The position numbers and the translations under genes are program-made. From contig NZ_JAKRFD010000004.1 of assembly GCF_022348185.1 (NCBI RefSeq), positions 62,001 through 126,000 of the forward strand: 64,000 bases of DNA. Reading direction: 5' to 3'. Shown piece by piece: positions 38,135-47,094 of the stretch; the first letter of the stretch is position 1; each line of letters begins with the position of its first letter. The DNA comes from Epibacterium sp. Ofav1-8. Lineage in GTDB: Bacteria > Pseudomonadota > Alphaproteobacteria > Rhodobacterales > Rhodobacteraceae. The notes below the pieces were generated by a model. It saw only the letters and a program-made list of their open reading frames with translations. It did no database searches and was not told the DNA's origin.

Positions 38135-38923
38135 TCAGGCCTGACGCAGCCAGAGGAACATGCCCCGGCGGTCGCACGCGGCGATGACCTCTTCGCGGTC
38201 CAGAACGATCACGCCCTCGGCCTCGAGGACAATGCCGTTCAGACCGGCCATGGCCGCACCTTCGACGGTGGCCGGGCCGATGGTCGGCAGATCGGCGCGC
38301 CGGTCCTGTCCGGCCTTCGGGGCCTTGTAGAACAGACCTCCCTGCCCGTCCGGACGATTGGCGAGGCTCGCGAGCATCCAATCCGTGCCAAACAGGGTCT
38401 CGATTGCGATCGCCTGACCGGACCGCACCGCACAGGCCTGCCCGATGTCGGCGGCGCTCAGGCCAAAGGCGATGACAGCGGCGCGTTCGGCATCGGCCTT
38501 GTCGATCTCGCCCGGCTGTACCTTGGTCGGAACACCCTCATCCATCAACAGATCCGGCGCGATCTCATGGGCGGCCTTCACGGCAAAGCCGCTTTGTTCG
38601 AGAATGCCGATCACTGCTCGCAGCGCCCCGTCGTCGCCTGCGGCAATGGCCGCCTGCAACACCGGCACCAGCGGCAAAGTGGCGGCATCAATCGCGCCCG
38701 GGTCAATCTGCGGTCGCGTCACCGCGCCCGCCAGGCAGACCTCGGTCGCGCCCCGGGATTTCAGCTCTTCCAGAAAGCTGCCCAATTGTTCGAGGCGGAA
38801 GGTGATGTCGGCCTCGACCGTGTCCGGTTCGGACCCGGCCATGGCGCATACCATGGGGCGCTCCGGCAGCCGCGCAATCAATTCCGCGGGCAAGGCCCCG
38901 CGTCCGGCAATCAGTGCAATCAT
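38135..38923 (-). CDS. lpxI: UDP-2,3-diacylglucosamine pyrophosphatase LpxI
   Basis: The 262-residue protein is the DUF1009/LpxI type that replaces LpxH in alphaproteobacteria and hydrolyses UDP-diacylglucosamine to lipid X. It begins LIAGRGALPAELI and has a FYKAPKAGQDRRADLPTIGP segment with GLNGIVLEAEG near the C-terminus. It lies between lpxA and lpxB as in related genomes. Confidence 0.92.
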   Translation of the reverse strand: MIALIAGRGALPAELIARLPERPMVCAMAGSEPDTVEADITFRLEQLGSFLEELKSRGATEVCLAGAVTRPQIDPGAIDAATLPLVPVLQAAIAAGDDGALRAVIGILEQSGFAVKAAHEIAPDLLMDEGVPTKVQPGEIDKADAERAAVIAFGLSAADIGQACAVRSGQAIAIETLFGTDWMLASLANRPDGQGGLFYKAPKAGQDRRADLPTIGPATVEGAAMAGLNGIVLEAEGVIVLDREEVIAACDRRGMFLWLRQA

Positions 38924-38936
38924 GTCGGGACCTTTC

Positions 38937-39722
38937 TCAGCCGCCGGGGGTCAGGAAGTGGCGGTCGCTCTGACCGGTGATAAAGGCGACGATTTCCTGC
39001 ACATATTCGCTGTCGTTTTCGTCGCCCAATCGGCGGGCGCGTTCGGAAAACGTGCCCTCGCCCTGCGCCAGCATCTGAAACGCGGCCCGAAGCGCGGTGA
39101 TATCGGCGCGGCTGACACCACGCCGCTTGAGCCCGACGAGGTTCAGCCCGTCCAGTTCCCCGCGCGAGGCCTGCACCAGACCGTAGGGAATGACGTCGTT
39201 GGTCACCATGGTGACGGCGCCGATAATGGCACCACGTCCGATGCGCACAAACTGATGGATGCCGGACAGACCGCCAATGATGACATCATCCTCGAGAATG
39301 CAGTGCCCAGCGACGGCGGCAGAGTTCACCACGATCACCCGATCCCCGATCTGGGCATCATGCGCGATGTGGCAGCCCGCCATGAACAGGCCATCGTCGC
39401 CGATGCGCGTCACACCGCCGCCCCCATCGGTGCCCGCGTTCACGGTCACATGTTCGCGGATGCGATTGCGCTTGCCGATGACGGTGCGGCACTTCTCGCC
39501 CTTGAATTTCAGATCCTGCGGGATTTCCCCCAGCACGGAGAAGGAAAACACCACCGTGTCCTCGCCGATCTCGGTGTCGCCGGTGACAACCACGTGGGAT
39601 TTCAGCACCACCCGGTCGCCCAGAACCACCTCAGCGCCGACGATGCAGAACGGGCCGATCTCGCAGCCTTCGCCGATTTTGGCGCCATCCTCGATAATGG
39701 CGCTGGGGTGAATGGTGCTCAT
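38937..39722 (-). CDS. lpxA: UDP-N-acetylglucosamine acyltransferase
   Basis: The 261-residue acyltransferase adds the first 3-hydroxyacyl chain in lipid A synthesis. It shows the left-handed beta-helix hexapeptide pattern, with catalytic-His segment MAGCHIAHDAQIGDRVI and the C-terminal LNLVGLKRRG. Its start overlaps the fabZ stop by one base. Confidence 0.96.
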   Translation of the reverse strand: MSTIHPSAIIEDGAKIGEGCEIGPFCIVGAEVVLGDRVVLKSHVVVTGDTEIGEDTVVFSFSVLGEIPQDLKFKGEKCRTVIGKRNRIREHVTVNAGTDGGGGVTRIGDDGLFMAGCHIAHDAQIGDRVIVVNSAAVAGHCILEDDVIIGGLSGIHQFVRIGRGAIIGAVTMVTNDVIPYGLVQASRGELDGLNLVGLKRRGVSRADITALRAAFQMLAQGEGTFSERARRLGDENDSEYVQEIVAFITGQSDRHFLTPGG

Positions 39723-40204
39723 CAGCCGTCCTTTCCGTCCCGGTCGATCATCGCGGTGAACTCGGCCTCGGCCGCCAGTTCGCCGTCGACCGTGGCGCGA
39801 CCGGAGAATTTGAAGATCTTGCCGCCGGGCTTGCCGCGCACGGTTTCCACATGCATTTCCAGCACGTCACCGGGCACAACCTTGCGGCGGAATTTGCATT
39901 TGTCGATGTTCATGAAATAGATCAGCATATCGGTGCCGATCAGATCCATGCCGACCCCCAGCATCACGCCCGAGGTCTGCGCCATGGCCTCGACGATGGT
40001 GACGCCCGGCATGATCGGCGTGCCCGGGAAATGGCCCTGGAAATGCGGCTCGTTCATGGTGACGTTCTTGATGCCACGCGCGGACTGATAGCCGTCGATG
40101 TCAACCACCTTGTCCACCAGCAGAAACGGGTAGCGATGCGGCAGGATTTGCTGGATCAGGCCGATGTCGGCGCTCTTGAGGTCGGGATTGGCGTCAGCAC
40201 TCAT
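39722..40204 (-). CDS. fabZ: 3-hydroxyacyl-ACP dehydratase
   Basis: The 160-residue hotdog dehydratase makes trans-2-enoyl-ACP. It has the signature [21 protein letters not shown] and the catalytic [20 protein letters not shown] stretch with its His and Glu. An N-terminal extension of about 15 residues is typical of the group. It precedes lpxA; no lpxD gene is present in the usual place before it. Confidence 0.96.
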   Translation of the reverse strand: MSADANPDLKSADIGLIQQILPHRYPFLLVDKVVDIDGYQSARGIKNVTMNEPHFQGHFPGTPIMPGVTIVEAMAQTSGVMLGVGMDLIGTDMLIYFMNIDKCKFRRKVVPGDVLEMHVETVRGKPGGKIFKFSGRATVDGELAAEAEFTAMIDRDGKDG

Positions 40205-40265
40205 GGGTCACGTTCCGTTTGTTATGTTTGGTTTTCCCTACCAAGCCAGCGGGAACGGGGCAAGC

Positions 40266-40859
40266 TCAGGGCTTGTCCGCCGGGGCCACATCCGCCTCTG
40301 CCCCATCCCCCAGAATGGCATCGACACGGGCAATCGCCAGATCGGTCACATCAATTGCCTCGGCGCTCAGCAAAACGGTGGATTGCTCCAGGATCGCCGC
40401 CGCACCGGTCTCCGTCATGATCCGTTCCAGGATCGGGATCGAGGTCTGGCGGAACTCGCGGCGGGCCTCTTCGCGGGCGTTGGTGATTTCCAGAAACTTT
40501 GCTTCCTGGGTGCGCCGGGTTTCCTGAACCTTCTGATCAAAGGCCTCGGCCAGGGCGCGAAACGCTTCTGGATCGGTGGTGGACCGACGTTCCGCAAGGT
40601 CCAGCTCTTCGGCACGCAGCTCGGCTTCGATACGGCGGTTTTCGGCCATCAGTACCGCGCTGCGCCCTTCCATCTCCTGCGCCACGCGCTTGCCATAGGC
40701 GCTTTCGGAAAACAGCCGATCAGAGTGGATCGTCAGCAGCAGGCTGCTTGGCACCCCGAGGTTCTGCTCCGGTGAAAACCCGCCGAGCCCCACCGTGGAG
40801 CCGACGCCCTGCGCCAGCGCGAGGCCACCGCAGGACAGCCAGGCCATCAGCCCGGCCAT
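40266..40859 (-). CDS. OmpH/Skp-family periplasmic chaperone
   Basis: The 197-residue protein has a signal peptide (MAGLMAWLSCGGLALAQ) and a long charged helical middle (RVAQEMEGRSAVLMAENRR) typical of the Skp coiled-coil arms that hold unfolded outer-membrane proteins. The ATG at 40859 lacks a clear ribosome-binding site, so the exact start is uncertain; longer in-frame starts would precede the signal peptide. It lies 38 bp after bamA. Confidence 0.85.
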   Translation of the reverse strand: MAGLMAWLSCGGLALAQGVGSTVGLGGFSPEQNLGVPSSLLLTIHSDRLFSESAYGKRVAQEMEGRSAVLMAENRRIEAELRAEELDLAERRSTTDPEAFRALAEAFDQKVQETRRTQEAKFLEITNAREEARREFRQTSIPILERIMTETGAAAILEQSTVLLSAEAIDVTDLAIARVDAILGDGAEADVAPADKP

Positions 40860-40897
40860 CCAGAGTTTGTGCAAGGTCGCGGCAGGTCGCAACGGGG

Positions 40898-43249
40898 TCA
40901 GAACCGCGCCTGAATGGTCAGGTCGAAGTTCCGCTCCTTGTCGTAGTCTTCCTTGACCAGCGCCTTGGAGAAGTTGAACCGCAAGGGGCCGATACCAGTT
41001 GTCCAAAGCACCGAGAAGCCGACCACATGGCGGAAGGAGCCATCACGCCCGACGACGTTGCCGCTGGCGCCCGCATTGGAATCGTCCAGCCCCCAAAGGT
41101 TGCCCACGTCATAGAACAGACCGCCACGGATCCCCAGTTCTTCGGGCAGGCCCAGCGGGAACTCCGCATCAAACCGCGCCACGGCATAGAGGTTGCCGCC
41201 AAGCGCATCGTCATAGGACCCGCCGCTGCCGGTTGCGGACTGATCCCGAGGACCGATACCGCCCGGTTCAAAACCGCGCAGGGTTTCCGACGCTAGCAGG
41301 AAGCGATCCACGGTGCGGCTGTTGTTGTCACCAAGCCAGCCCAGATAGCCGGTTTCGACCGTGGCCCGCAGGGTGACTTCCTCGTTGAAGACCAGTTTCT
41401 GCGCCACAAATTTGCTGGTGGCGCGGATATATTCGTTGTCGCCCCCGAGGCCCGCATAGTCAAAGCCGCCCTGGATCAGGAAACCGGCGGTCGGGTTCAG
41501 CCCTGCACGGCGGCTATCATAGGTGAAGGTCGCCCCGATGGAACTTGTAGTCCGCTTGCCCTCGGCGATATCGGCCTGCAGCACGGGACCTGCCAGCGGA
41601 TCGCCGTTGCTGTCGTTGCCGCGGCCTTCCATCTCGTCCAGATCCAGCGCGTAGCGCAGTTGCAGGGACGTTGTATCGCTGGCGTCAAAGGTGATCGACG
41701 GGCGGAAGATAATCGCGGAGGTGTCGTATTGCGAAAAGCTCGATTCTGTCTCACTCAAACCTAGATTGATGGCAAATTGAAGGTCCCGGCCCAGCAGCTG
41801 AGGCTCTACAAACCGCAGGTTGTAGGCTTCTGTATCCTGCGCCGTGGAGATATTGAACGAGAGCTTCTGACCCCGACCGAGGAAGTTGTCCTCGGAAATG
41901 CCAATCGCCACACCGATCCCGTCATCGGCCGAGTAGGAGCCCCCCAGCGTGAACGAGCCGGTTGGCTGTTCCTCGACGTCCACATCGACGATGACTTCGC
42001 TTGGGGTGCTGCCCTCGCGCACATCGACCTCGGATTCGGAAAAGAACCCAAGCGCCCGGATGCGCTCGGCGCTGTTGCGGATCTCGCGCTGGTTCAACGG
42101 ATCGCCTTCGACGATCTTGAACTGACGGCGGATCACCCGGTCGAGCGTGGTGGTATTGCCCTCGATGTCGATGCGCTCGACAAAGATCCGAGGACCGCGG
42201 ACCATGGCAAATTCCACGTTCAGCGTCAGATCCCGGTCGTTGCGGGTCACCCGCGGTTCCACCCGCAGGAAATCGATCCCCTGCTTGACCGCCAGCTGTT
42301 CCAGCGTGGTGATCGCATTCTCGATCACCAGCGGCGAATAGGTGACGCCCGGTTTGACTCGCAGCTTGCTGCGATACGCGTCGGGATCGGCTTGGGGGAA
42401 TTCGCTGGTGACGGTGATCTCGCCAAACTCGAACTTCTGCCCTTCGGTCACATCCACCACCAGGAAGGCGGCATCTCGTTCCTTGGTCACCTCGGCGTTC
42501 ACGCCATTGATGCGGAAATCGACATAACCGCGCGAGCGGTAGAAATCCGTCAGCACCTGACGGTCGAACTGGATCCGGTCTTCGATCAGCGTATCCCGAT
42601 TGATCAACGCCCGCAGGAAGGTCGCCTGTTTGGTTTCCAGCACCCGACGCAGACGCCGGTCGGAGAAGGCGCGGTTGCCGACGAAGGAGACGCGCTCCAC
42701 CTCGACGGTATCGCCTTCGGAGATTTCGAACACCAGATCGACGCGATTGTCATTGCGGCGAATGATACGTGGGGTGACGCGCGAAGCCAGACGCCCTTGG
42801 GCACGGTAGAGATCGGCGATGGCCGCCGCGTCCCGCTCCGCCTGATCGGCGCTGAACACCCGGCGCGGCGAGGACAGCACGACTTCTGAAAGGGCATCGT
42901 CCTTCAGGCGTTTGTTACCCTCGAAATTGATCCGGCTGATGGTCGGGTATTCCACCACCTTGATGACCAGCGTGTTGCCGCGCGGGATCAGTTCCACGCT
43001 CTCGAACAGACCGCTGTCGAACACGCCGCGGTAGGCGTCATTCAAGGCGCCGCCGCTTACCGTCTCGCCCCGCGCCAGCCCGGTGTAGGCGACGATGGTC
43101 GAGCTTTGAATACGTTGATTGCCTTCGACACGCACATTGGTAAAGCGATAATCCTGGGCCCCGACCGAAAGCGGCGCCAGCCCCAATCCCAATGCCAGGA
43201 CCGCGGACAATGCGGTGGATCCAAGAAACCTCTTTGCAGAAATCGACAT
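40898..43249 (-). CDS. bamA: Outer membrane protein assembly factor BamA
   Basis: The 783-residue protein inserts beta-barrels into the outer membrane. A signal peptide (about 1-27) is followed by five POTRA domains (for example VRVEGNQRIQSSTIVAYTGL and INFEGNKRLKDDALSEVV), then a C-terminal barrel with GSGGSYDDALGGNL and ending LTIQARF. The start at 43249 (MSISAKRFLG) is right before the signal peptide; 43303 is too far upstream. It is expressed with skp and, upstream, rseP. Confidence 0.97.
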   Translation of the reverse strand: MSISAKRFLGSTALSAVLALGLGLAPLSVGAQDYRFTNVRVEGNQRIQSSTIVAYTGLARGETVSGGALNDAYRGVFDSGLFESVELIPRGNTLVIKVVEYPTISRINFEGNKRLKDDALSEVVLSSPRRVFSADQAERDAAAIADLYRAQGRLASRVTPRIIRRNDNRVDLVFEISEGDTVEVERVSFVGNRAFSDRRLRRVLETKQATFLRALINRDTLIEDRIQFDRQVLTDFYRSRGYVDFRINGVNAEVTKERDAAFLVVDVTEGQKFEFGEITVTSEFPQADPDAYRSKLRVKPGVTYSPLVIENAITTLEQLAVKQGIDFLRVEPRVTRNDRDLTLNVEFAMVRGPRIFVERIDIEGNTTTLDRVIRRQFKIVEGDPLNQREIRNSAERIRALGFFSESEVDVREGSTPSEVIVDVDVEEQPTGSFTLGGSYSADDGIGVAIGISEDNFLGRGQKLSFNISTAQDTEAYNLRFVEPQLLGRDLQFAINLGLSETESSFSQYDTSAIIFRPSITFDASDTTSLQLRYALDLDEMEGRGNDSNGDPLAGPVLQADIAEGKRTTSSIGATFTYDSRRAGLNPTAGFLIQGGFDYAGLGGDNEYIRATSKFVAQKLVFNEEVTLRATVETGYLGWLGDNNSRTVDRFLLASETLRGFEPGGIGPRDQSATGSGGSYDDALGGNLYAVARFDAEFPLGLPEELGIRGGLFYDVGNLWGLDDSNAGASGNVVGRDGSFRHVVGFSVLWTTGIGPLRFNFSKALVKEDYDKERNFDLTIQARF

Positions 43250-43368
43250 TTCACACCCCCGGCGTGTCACGCGGGCCTGTGCCCCGCTCTTCCCCCAAGT
43301 CATTCGTTTTTTAACCCAACTTTATAGCAGCTTGAAAAAGGGCGTACCGGGTTTGCCTGCGGTTGTCA

Positions 43369-43402
43369 AAAACAAGAAAAGCAGCGGCGCAATGCCGCTG
43401 CT
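43369..43402 (-). terminator. Intrinsic terminator of the 42-residue peptide gene
   Basis: AGCAGCGGC (43380-43388) pairs with GCCGCTGCT (43394-43402) across a 5-base loop. On the minus strand it is followed by TTTCTTGTTTTTG. Confidence 0.8.
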
Positions 43403-43472
43403 GTCTCGTTGCAGGGGAGTCACGTCCCTCTGCCTTAAAAATATGGCTGTGGCCGCCGGTTTTTGCGCCTGT

Positions 43473-43601
43473 TCAGAAGCTCGAGGCGATCCACGTTCCG
43501 GTCAGAATCGCCGCCGAAATGGCGCTAAGAAACAGCACTCGATCCACGTTCAGACGGACCAGCAGACTCAACCCGTGATAGGATTGCTCCAGCACTTGCA
43601 T
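43473..43601 (-). CDS. 42-residue single-span membrane peptide
   Basis: The peptide reads MQVLEQSYHGLSLLVRLNVD followed by a hydrophobic helix (RVLFLSAISAAILTGTWIAS) and SF. A GGGAG site lies 6 bases before the ATG, and an intrinsic terminator lies 70 bases after the stop. Both signals point to a real gene too short for most callers. It sits between rseP and bamA on the same strand, so an envelope or RseP-related role is possible but unproven. I know no family for it. Confidence 0.65.
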   Translation of the reverse strand: MQVLEQSYHGLSLLVRLNVDRVLFLSAISAAILTGTWIASSF

Positions 43602-43732
43602 GACATGCTCCCGATTTTACGAAGACCGGTCAGGACGACCGGCCTCACTCACCCGGGATCTGGTCTACAGGCCGTTTGTGGCGAGAAAGCGGCGCCAATA
43701 TGGCTCTCCGGCGCCGCCCACCTCTGATTGTA

Positions 43733-45085
43733 TCAGCAAAACAGAATGTCGTTGCTGACGGAGAACAGCATCAGCCCCAGCACCAGCGCCAGGCCCATCA
43801 TCATCAGCACCTGCATCGCACGGTCGTTGGGCGCTTTGCCGGTCACCGCCTCATAGGCGAAGAACACCAGATGCCCGCCATCCAGAACCGGCACCGGAAA
43901 CAGGTTCAAGAGGCCAATGCCGGTGGACAAAGCCGCGATCAGCAGAATGAACTCCATCGCGCCCTGGCTTGCCATCGTGCCCGAGACCTCGGCGATCGCC
44001 ACCGGGCCGGACAGGTTGCAGGTGCTGATCTGGCCGGTGATGATGTGTTTCAGCCCCGAGAGCGATTGCTCGATCATCACCCAGATCTGGGTGGTCGCGC
44101 GCCCAACCGCCACCAGCGGAGAGATCGACTCGGAGGCCGGTTCAAACGCCAGCCCGCCGGCAATGCCGATCCGCCAATGGGTTGCAAAGCCGCCCTCCGC
44201 CGTCGGTTCATCGGTGCGACGGGGCGTCAGCGTCACCTCACGCTCTCCGTCGCGGTTCCAGACGCCGAGCGTCAAGGGCGCGCCGTTGCCGGCCTCGACC
44301 TTTTCCTTCAACTGGCCGAAGGTGAAGATCTCATCGCCGTCGACGCTCTGGATCACGTCCCCCTCGCGCAGACCGGCGTCAGAGGCCGCACTGCGCGGCG
44401 CAACCCCCGTCACCAGACTGGGGCTCAGATAGGGGCCGCGTACAATGCGTTCCGCCCCGTCACGCAGGACGCGGTACTCCAGCACCGGCTCCACCGGCAC
44501 CGCCTGCTCAAACGCGCTCCAGGCGGCCTGATCGGTAAAGGCCGGCGTCTCCAGACCGCTGATCGCCTTGATTTCATCCCCGGGGCGCAAGGTCAGGCTT
44601 TGATCCGGCAACGGACGAAGCTCTCCCACGGTCAGGGGATCTTTCATCTGGCCTTGCACCAGGATCACCCCGGTGAAGATCACGATCGACAGGATGAAGT
44701 TGAAGATCGGCCCCGCCGCGACGGTGGCCGAGCGCGCCCAGAGCGGTGCGCCGTGCATGGTCTTGCGCAGCAGCGCCGGGTCCTGTTCGGCTGCCGACAG
44801 GCTGCCGGTGTCCTTGCCCGAGGCCGCATCCGCATCGCCGAGGAATTTCACAAACCCGCCAAAGGGAAAGGCCGCAACCTGCCAGCGGGTGCCGCGTTTG
44901 TCGACACGGCTGGCCAGCACCGGACCGAAGCCAAGCGAGAACACCTCCGGGTGGATGCCGCACCAGCGCCCGACGATGTAGTGACCGTATTCATGCACGG
45001 CCACGATGATCGAAAGCAGAACAACAAAACTGCCAACCGTGTAGAGGAACCCGCTCAGCTGCGAGACCAGAGATACTGCGTCCAA
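43733..45085 (-). CDS. rseP: Site-2 intramembrane zinc metalloprotease RseP
   Basis: The 450-residue protease cleaves transmembrane anti-sigma factors and leftover signal peptides. The zinc site HEYGH is at residues 31-35 in the first membrane helix. PDZ domains occupy roughly 125-300, and the second zinc-binding motif NLFPVPVLDGGH is near 395-406. It is 4 bp downstream of dxr and upstream of the peptide gene and bamA, the usual dxr-rseP-bamA order. Confidence 0.96.
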   Translation of the reverse strand: MDAVSLVSQLSGFLYTVGSFVVLLSIIVAVHEYGHYIVGRWCGIHPEVFSLGFGPVLASRVDKRGTRWQVAAFPFGGFVKFLGDADAASGKDTGSLSAAEQDPALLRKTMHGAPLWARSATVAAGPIFNFILSIVIFTGVILVQGQMKDPLTVGELRPLPDQSLTLRPGDEIKAISGLETPAFTDQAAWSAFEQAVPVEPVLEYRVLRDGAERIVRGPYLSPSLVTGVAPRSAASDAGLREGDVIQSVDGDEIFTFGQLKEKVEAGNGAPLTLGVWNRDGEREVTLTPRRTDEPTAEGGFATHWRIGIAGGLAFEPASESISPLVAVGRATTQIWVMIEQSLSGLKHIITGQISTCNLSGPVAIAEVSGTMASQGAMEFILLIAALSTGIGLLNLFPVPVLDGGHLVFFAYEAVTGKAPNDRAMQVLMMMGLALVLGLMLFSVSNDILFC

Positions 45086-45089
45086 AACT

Positions 45090-46262
45090 CTATCCTGTTC
45101 GTTGCGTCACGACCTGATCCGTCGCCTGCCGCGCCAGATCGTCAACTCGGGTGACGTTTTCAAGTGTCATTGCGGCGTCAATAAGGCCCGGATGCGCCTC
45201 CAGCGATGCCAACACCTGTTCAGTTATGGTCGCCATGTCGAGAAAGCCAATGCGCCCCGCGATAAAGTGATCGAGCGCCTGCTCCTTGGCCCCGTTGAAG
45301 GCCGCTCCGCTGAGACCACCACGCGCCATGACCTCCTGCGCCAGCCGCAGCGCCGGGTAGCGGTTGGGATCGGGCGCGCGAAACTCCAGCTGCCCCGCCG
45401 CCGCAAGATCCAGTCGCGGCACCGGCAGCGTCTTGCGCTCCGGCCAGTGCAGCGCATATCCGATCGCATGGCGCATGTCCGGCGCGCCAAGGTGGCTCAT
45501 CAACGCGCCATCGCGAAACCCCACCAGGGCGTGGACCAGGGATTGCGGATGCACCAGCACCTCGATCTGGCTGGGGTCGACACCAAAGAACTCTCTGGTT
45601 TCAATGACTTCCAGAGCCTTATTGAACATGGAGGCACTGTCGATGGTGATCCGCTGCCCCATGTCCCAATTCGGATGCGAGGAGGCCTGCGCAAGGGTCG
45701 CGGTCCGCAGGGCCTCCAGCGGCCAATCCCGAAACGCACCACCGGAGGCGGTGATGATGATCCGCTCGACCTCGTCTAGGCGCTCGCCCACAAGCGCCTG
45801 AAACACGGCGGAATGTTCACTGTCCACCGGCAGGATGCGGGCACCGTGGCGCTCTGCGGTCTGCATCAGCAGCGCCCCGGCACAGACCAGCGACTCCTTG
45901 TTGGCGAGGGCCAGGGTGGTCCCCTGCTCCAGCGCCTTGAGGCCCGGCGCAAGCCCGGCGGCCCCGACGATGGCCGACATGATCCAGTCCGCCGGTCGGC
46001 TGGCAGCCTCCAGCAGCGCCTCCGGGCCAGCGGCGGCTTCGACCGCGCTTCCGGCGAGGGCCGCGCGCAACTCCGGCAGGCGCGCATCATGGGCGGTGAC
46101 GGCGATCTCCGCGCGCAGCTCAATGGCGTCCTGCGCCAGTTGCGCGATATTGTGCCCCCCGGTCAGCGCCACCACGTCATAGGCATCCGGCTGGCGGCGG
46201 ATCAGGTCGATGGTGTTCTGCCCGATGGAGCCGGTGGCCCCGAATATGGAAATCTTTCTCAT
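45090..46262 (-). CDS. dxr: 1-deoxy-D-xylulose-5-phosphate reductoisomerase
   Basis: The 390-residue enzyme commits DXP to the MEP isoprenoid pathway. It begins with the NADPH motif IFGATGSIGQNTIDLIRR and has ILPVDSEHSAVFQAL and TITASGGAFRDW (read as IIITASGGAFR), plus MFNKALEVIE. It precedes rseP by 4 bp. Confidence 0.96.
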   Translation of the reverse strand: MRKISIFGATGSIGQNTIDLIRRQPDAYDVVALTGGHNIAQLAQDAIELRAEIAVTAHDARLPELRAALAGSAVEAAAGPEALLEAASRPADWIMSAIVGAAGLAPGLKALEQGTTLALANKESLVCAGALLMQTAERHGARILPVDSEHSAVFQALVGERLDEVERIIITASGGAFRDWPLEALRTATLAQASSHPNWDMGQRITIDSASMFNKALEVIETREFFGVDPSQIEVLVHPQSLVHALVGFRDGALMSHLGAPDMRHAIGYALHWPERKTLPVPRLDLAAAGQLEFRAPDPNRYPALRLAQEVMARGGLSGAAFNGAKEQALDHFIAGRIGFLDMATITEQVLASLEAHPGLIDAAMTLENVTRVDDLARQATDQVVTQRTG

Positions 46263-46299
46263 CGCCGATCATTCCTCATCCGCGTCGCAGGCGATCCTG

Positions 46300-47094
46300 T
46301 CAGGACAGGACCATCGCAACCACGAAACACAGCGCCCCGGCCCCCAGCATCCCGTCAAAGCGGTCGAACACGCCGCCATGGCCCGGGATCAGCTGGCTGG
46401 AGTCCTTGACGCCCAGGTATCGCTTCAATGCGCTTTCGGCGATGTCACCCGCCTGGCTGGCCATAGAGACCACCACCGAGAGAGGGATAACGCTGGCGGG
46501 CAGCCCGCCGAGCCAGGCAAACAGCACTCCGATCACCGCCGCAGCCACCCAGCCACCAGCGGTGCCGGACCAGGTTTTCTTGGGGCTGACAGCCGGCCAG
46601 AACTTCGGCCCGCCAAAATGCTTACCCGCAAAATAGCCCGCGACATCCGTCGCAACCACCACCAGGATCAGCCAGAGCATCCAGCCAAAGCCATAGGCGT
46701 CACGCAGCCAGATCAGCCCGAAGCCCCCCAGCAGCACCCAGCCCGCAATCATGAGGAAATAGCGGCGCCGCGACTGCAGCACCCAGGCCCCGGCCGCCAG
46801 CGGCACCGCCAGCACCAGCGGCATCAGCAGCAGGGGCAGCATCGCGGCCAACAGTATTGCAAGCGCCGCCAACAGGCCGCAACCCAGGGCTGGCAGGCTC
46901 AGGTCGGCGCGGTACATGCGCAGCAGCTCCCAGAACACCGCCCCAAGGCATGCGGCCACAAACACGAGGAAGGCAAGCCCGCCGATCGCCAGAGACCCGC
47001 CCCCGAGCCCCAGCAGCACCGCAGCTGACAGGCTCCGGGTCCGCAAGTCGGCCCAACGGCCCGGCGTCTGCGCAAAAGGGGATCGGGCGCTCAT
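46300..47094 (-). CDS. cdsA: Phosphatidate cytidylyltransferase
   Basis: The 264-residue membrane enzyme makes CDP-diacylglycerol. Many hydrophobic helices and the C-terminal signature DIAESALKRYLGVKDSS, with IPGHGGVFDRFDGM, identify CdsA. The ATG at 47094 overlaps the uppS stop by four bases (ATGA). An in-frame start at 47220 would overlap uppS and was rejected. Confidence 0.94.
   Translation of the reverse strand: MSARSPFAQTPGRWADLRTRSLSAAVLLGLGGGSLAIGGLAFLVFVAACLGAVFWELLRMYRADLSLPALGCGLLAALAILLAAMLPLLLMPLVLAVPLAAGAWVLQSRRRYFLMIAGWVLLGGFGLIWLRDAYGFGWMLWLILVVVATDVAGYFAGKHFGGPKFWPAVSPKKTWSGTAGGWVAAAVIGVLFAWLGGLPASVIPLSVVVSMASQAGDIAESALKRYLGVKDSSQLIPGHGGVFDRFDGMLGAGALCFVVAMVLS

Larger units (their letters stand above)
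43250..43732. other. Stretch between bamA and rseP with a small membrane-peptide gene
   Basis: These 483 bp hold a minus-strand terminator (43369-43402), a 42-codon gene (43473-43601), and an imperfect CCGGTC/GACCGG hairpin near 43630. The remaining 43250-43368 is presumably the bamA promoter. Confidence 0.65.

Noticed and set aside
43625-43645. Imperfect CCGGTC/GACCGG hairpin after rseP
   Set aside because: Short stem with no T-tract; could be a weak terminator of rseP but is not convincing.
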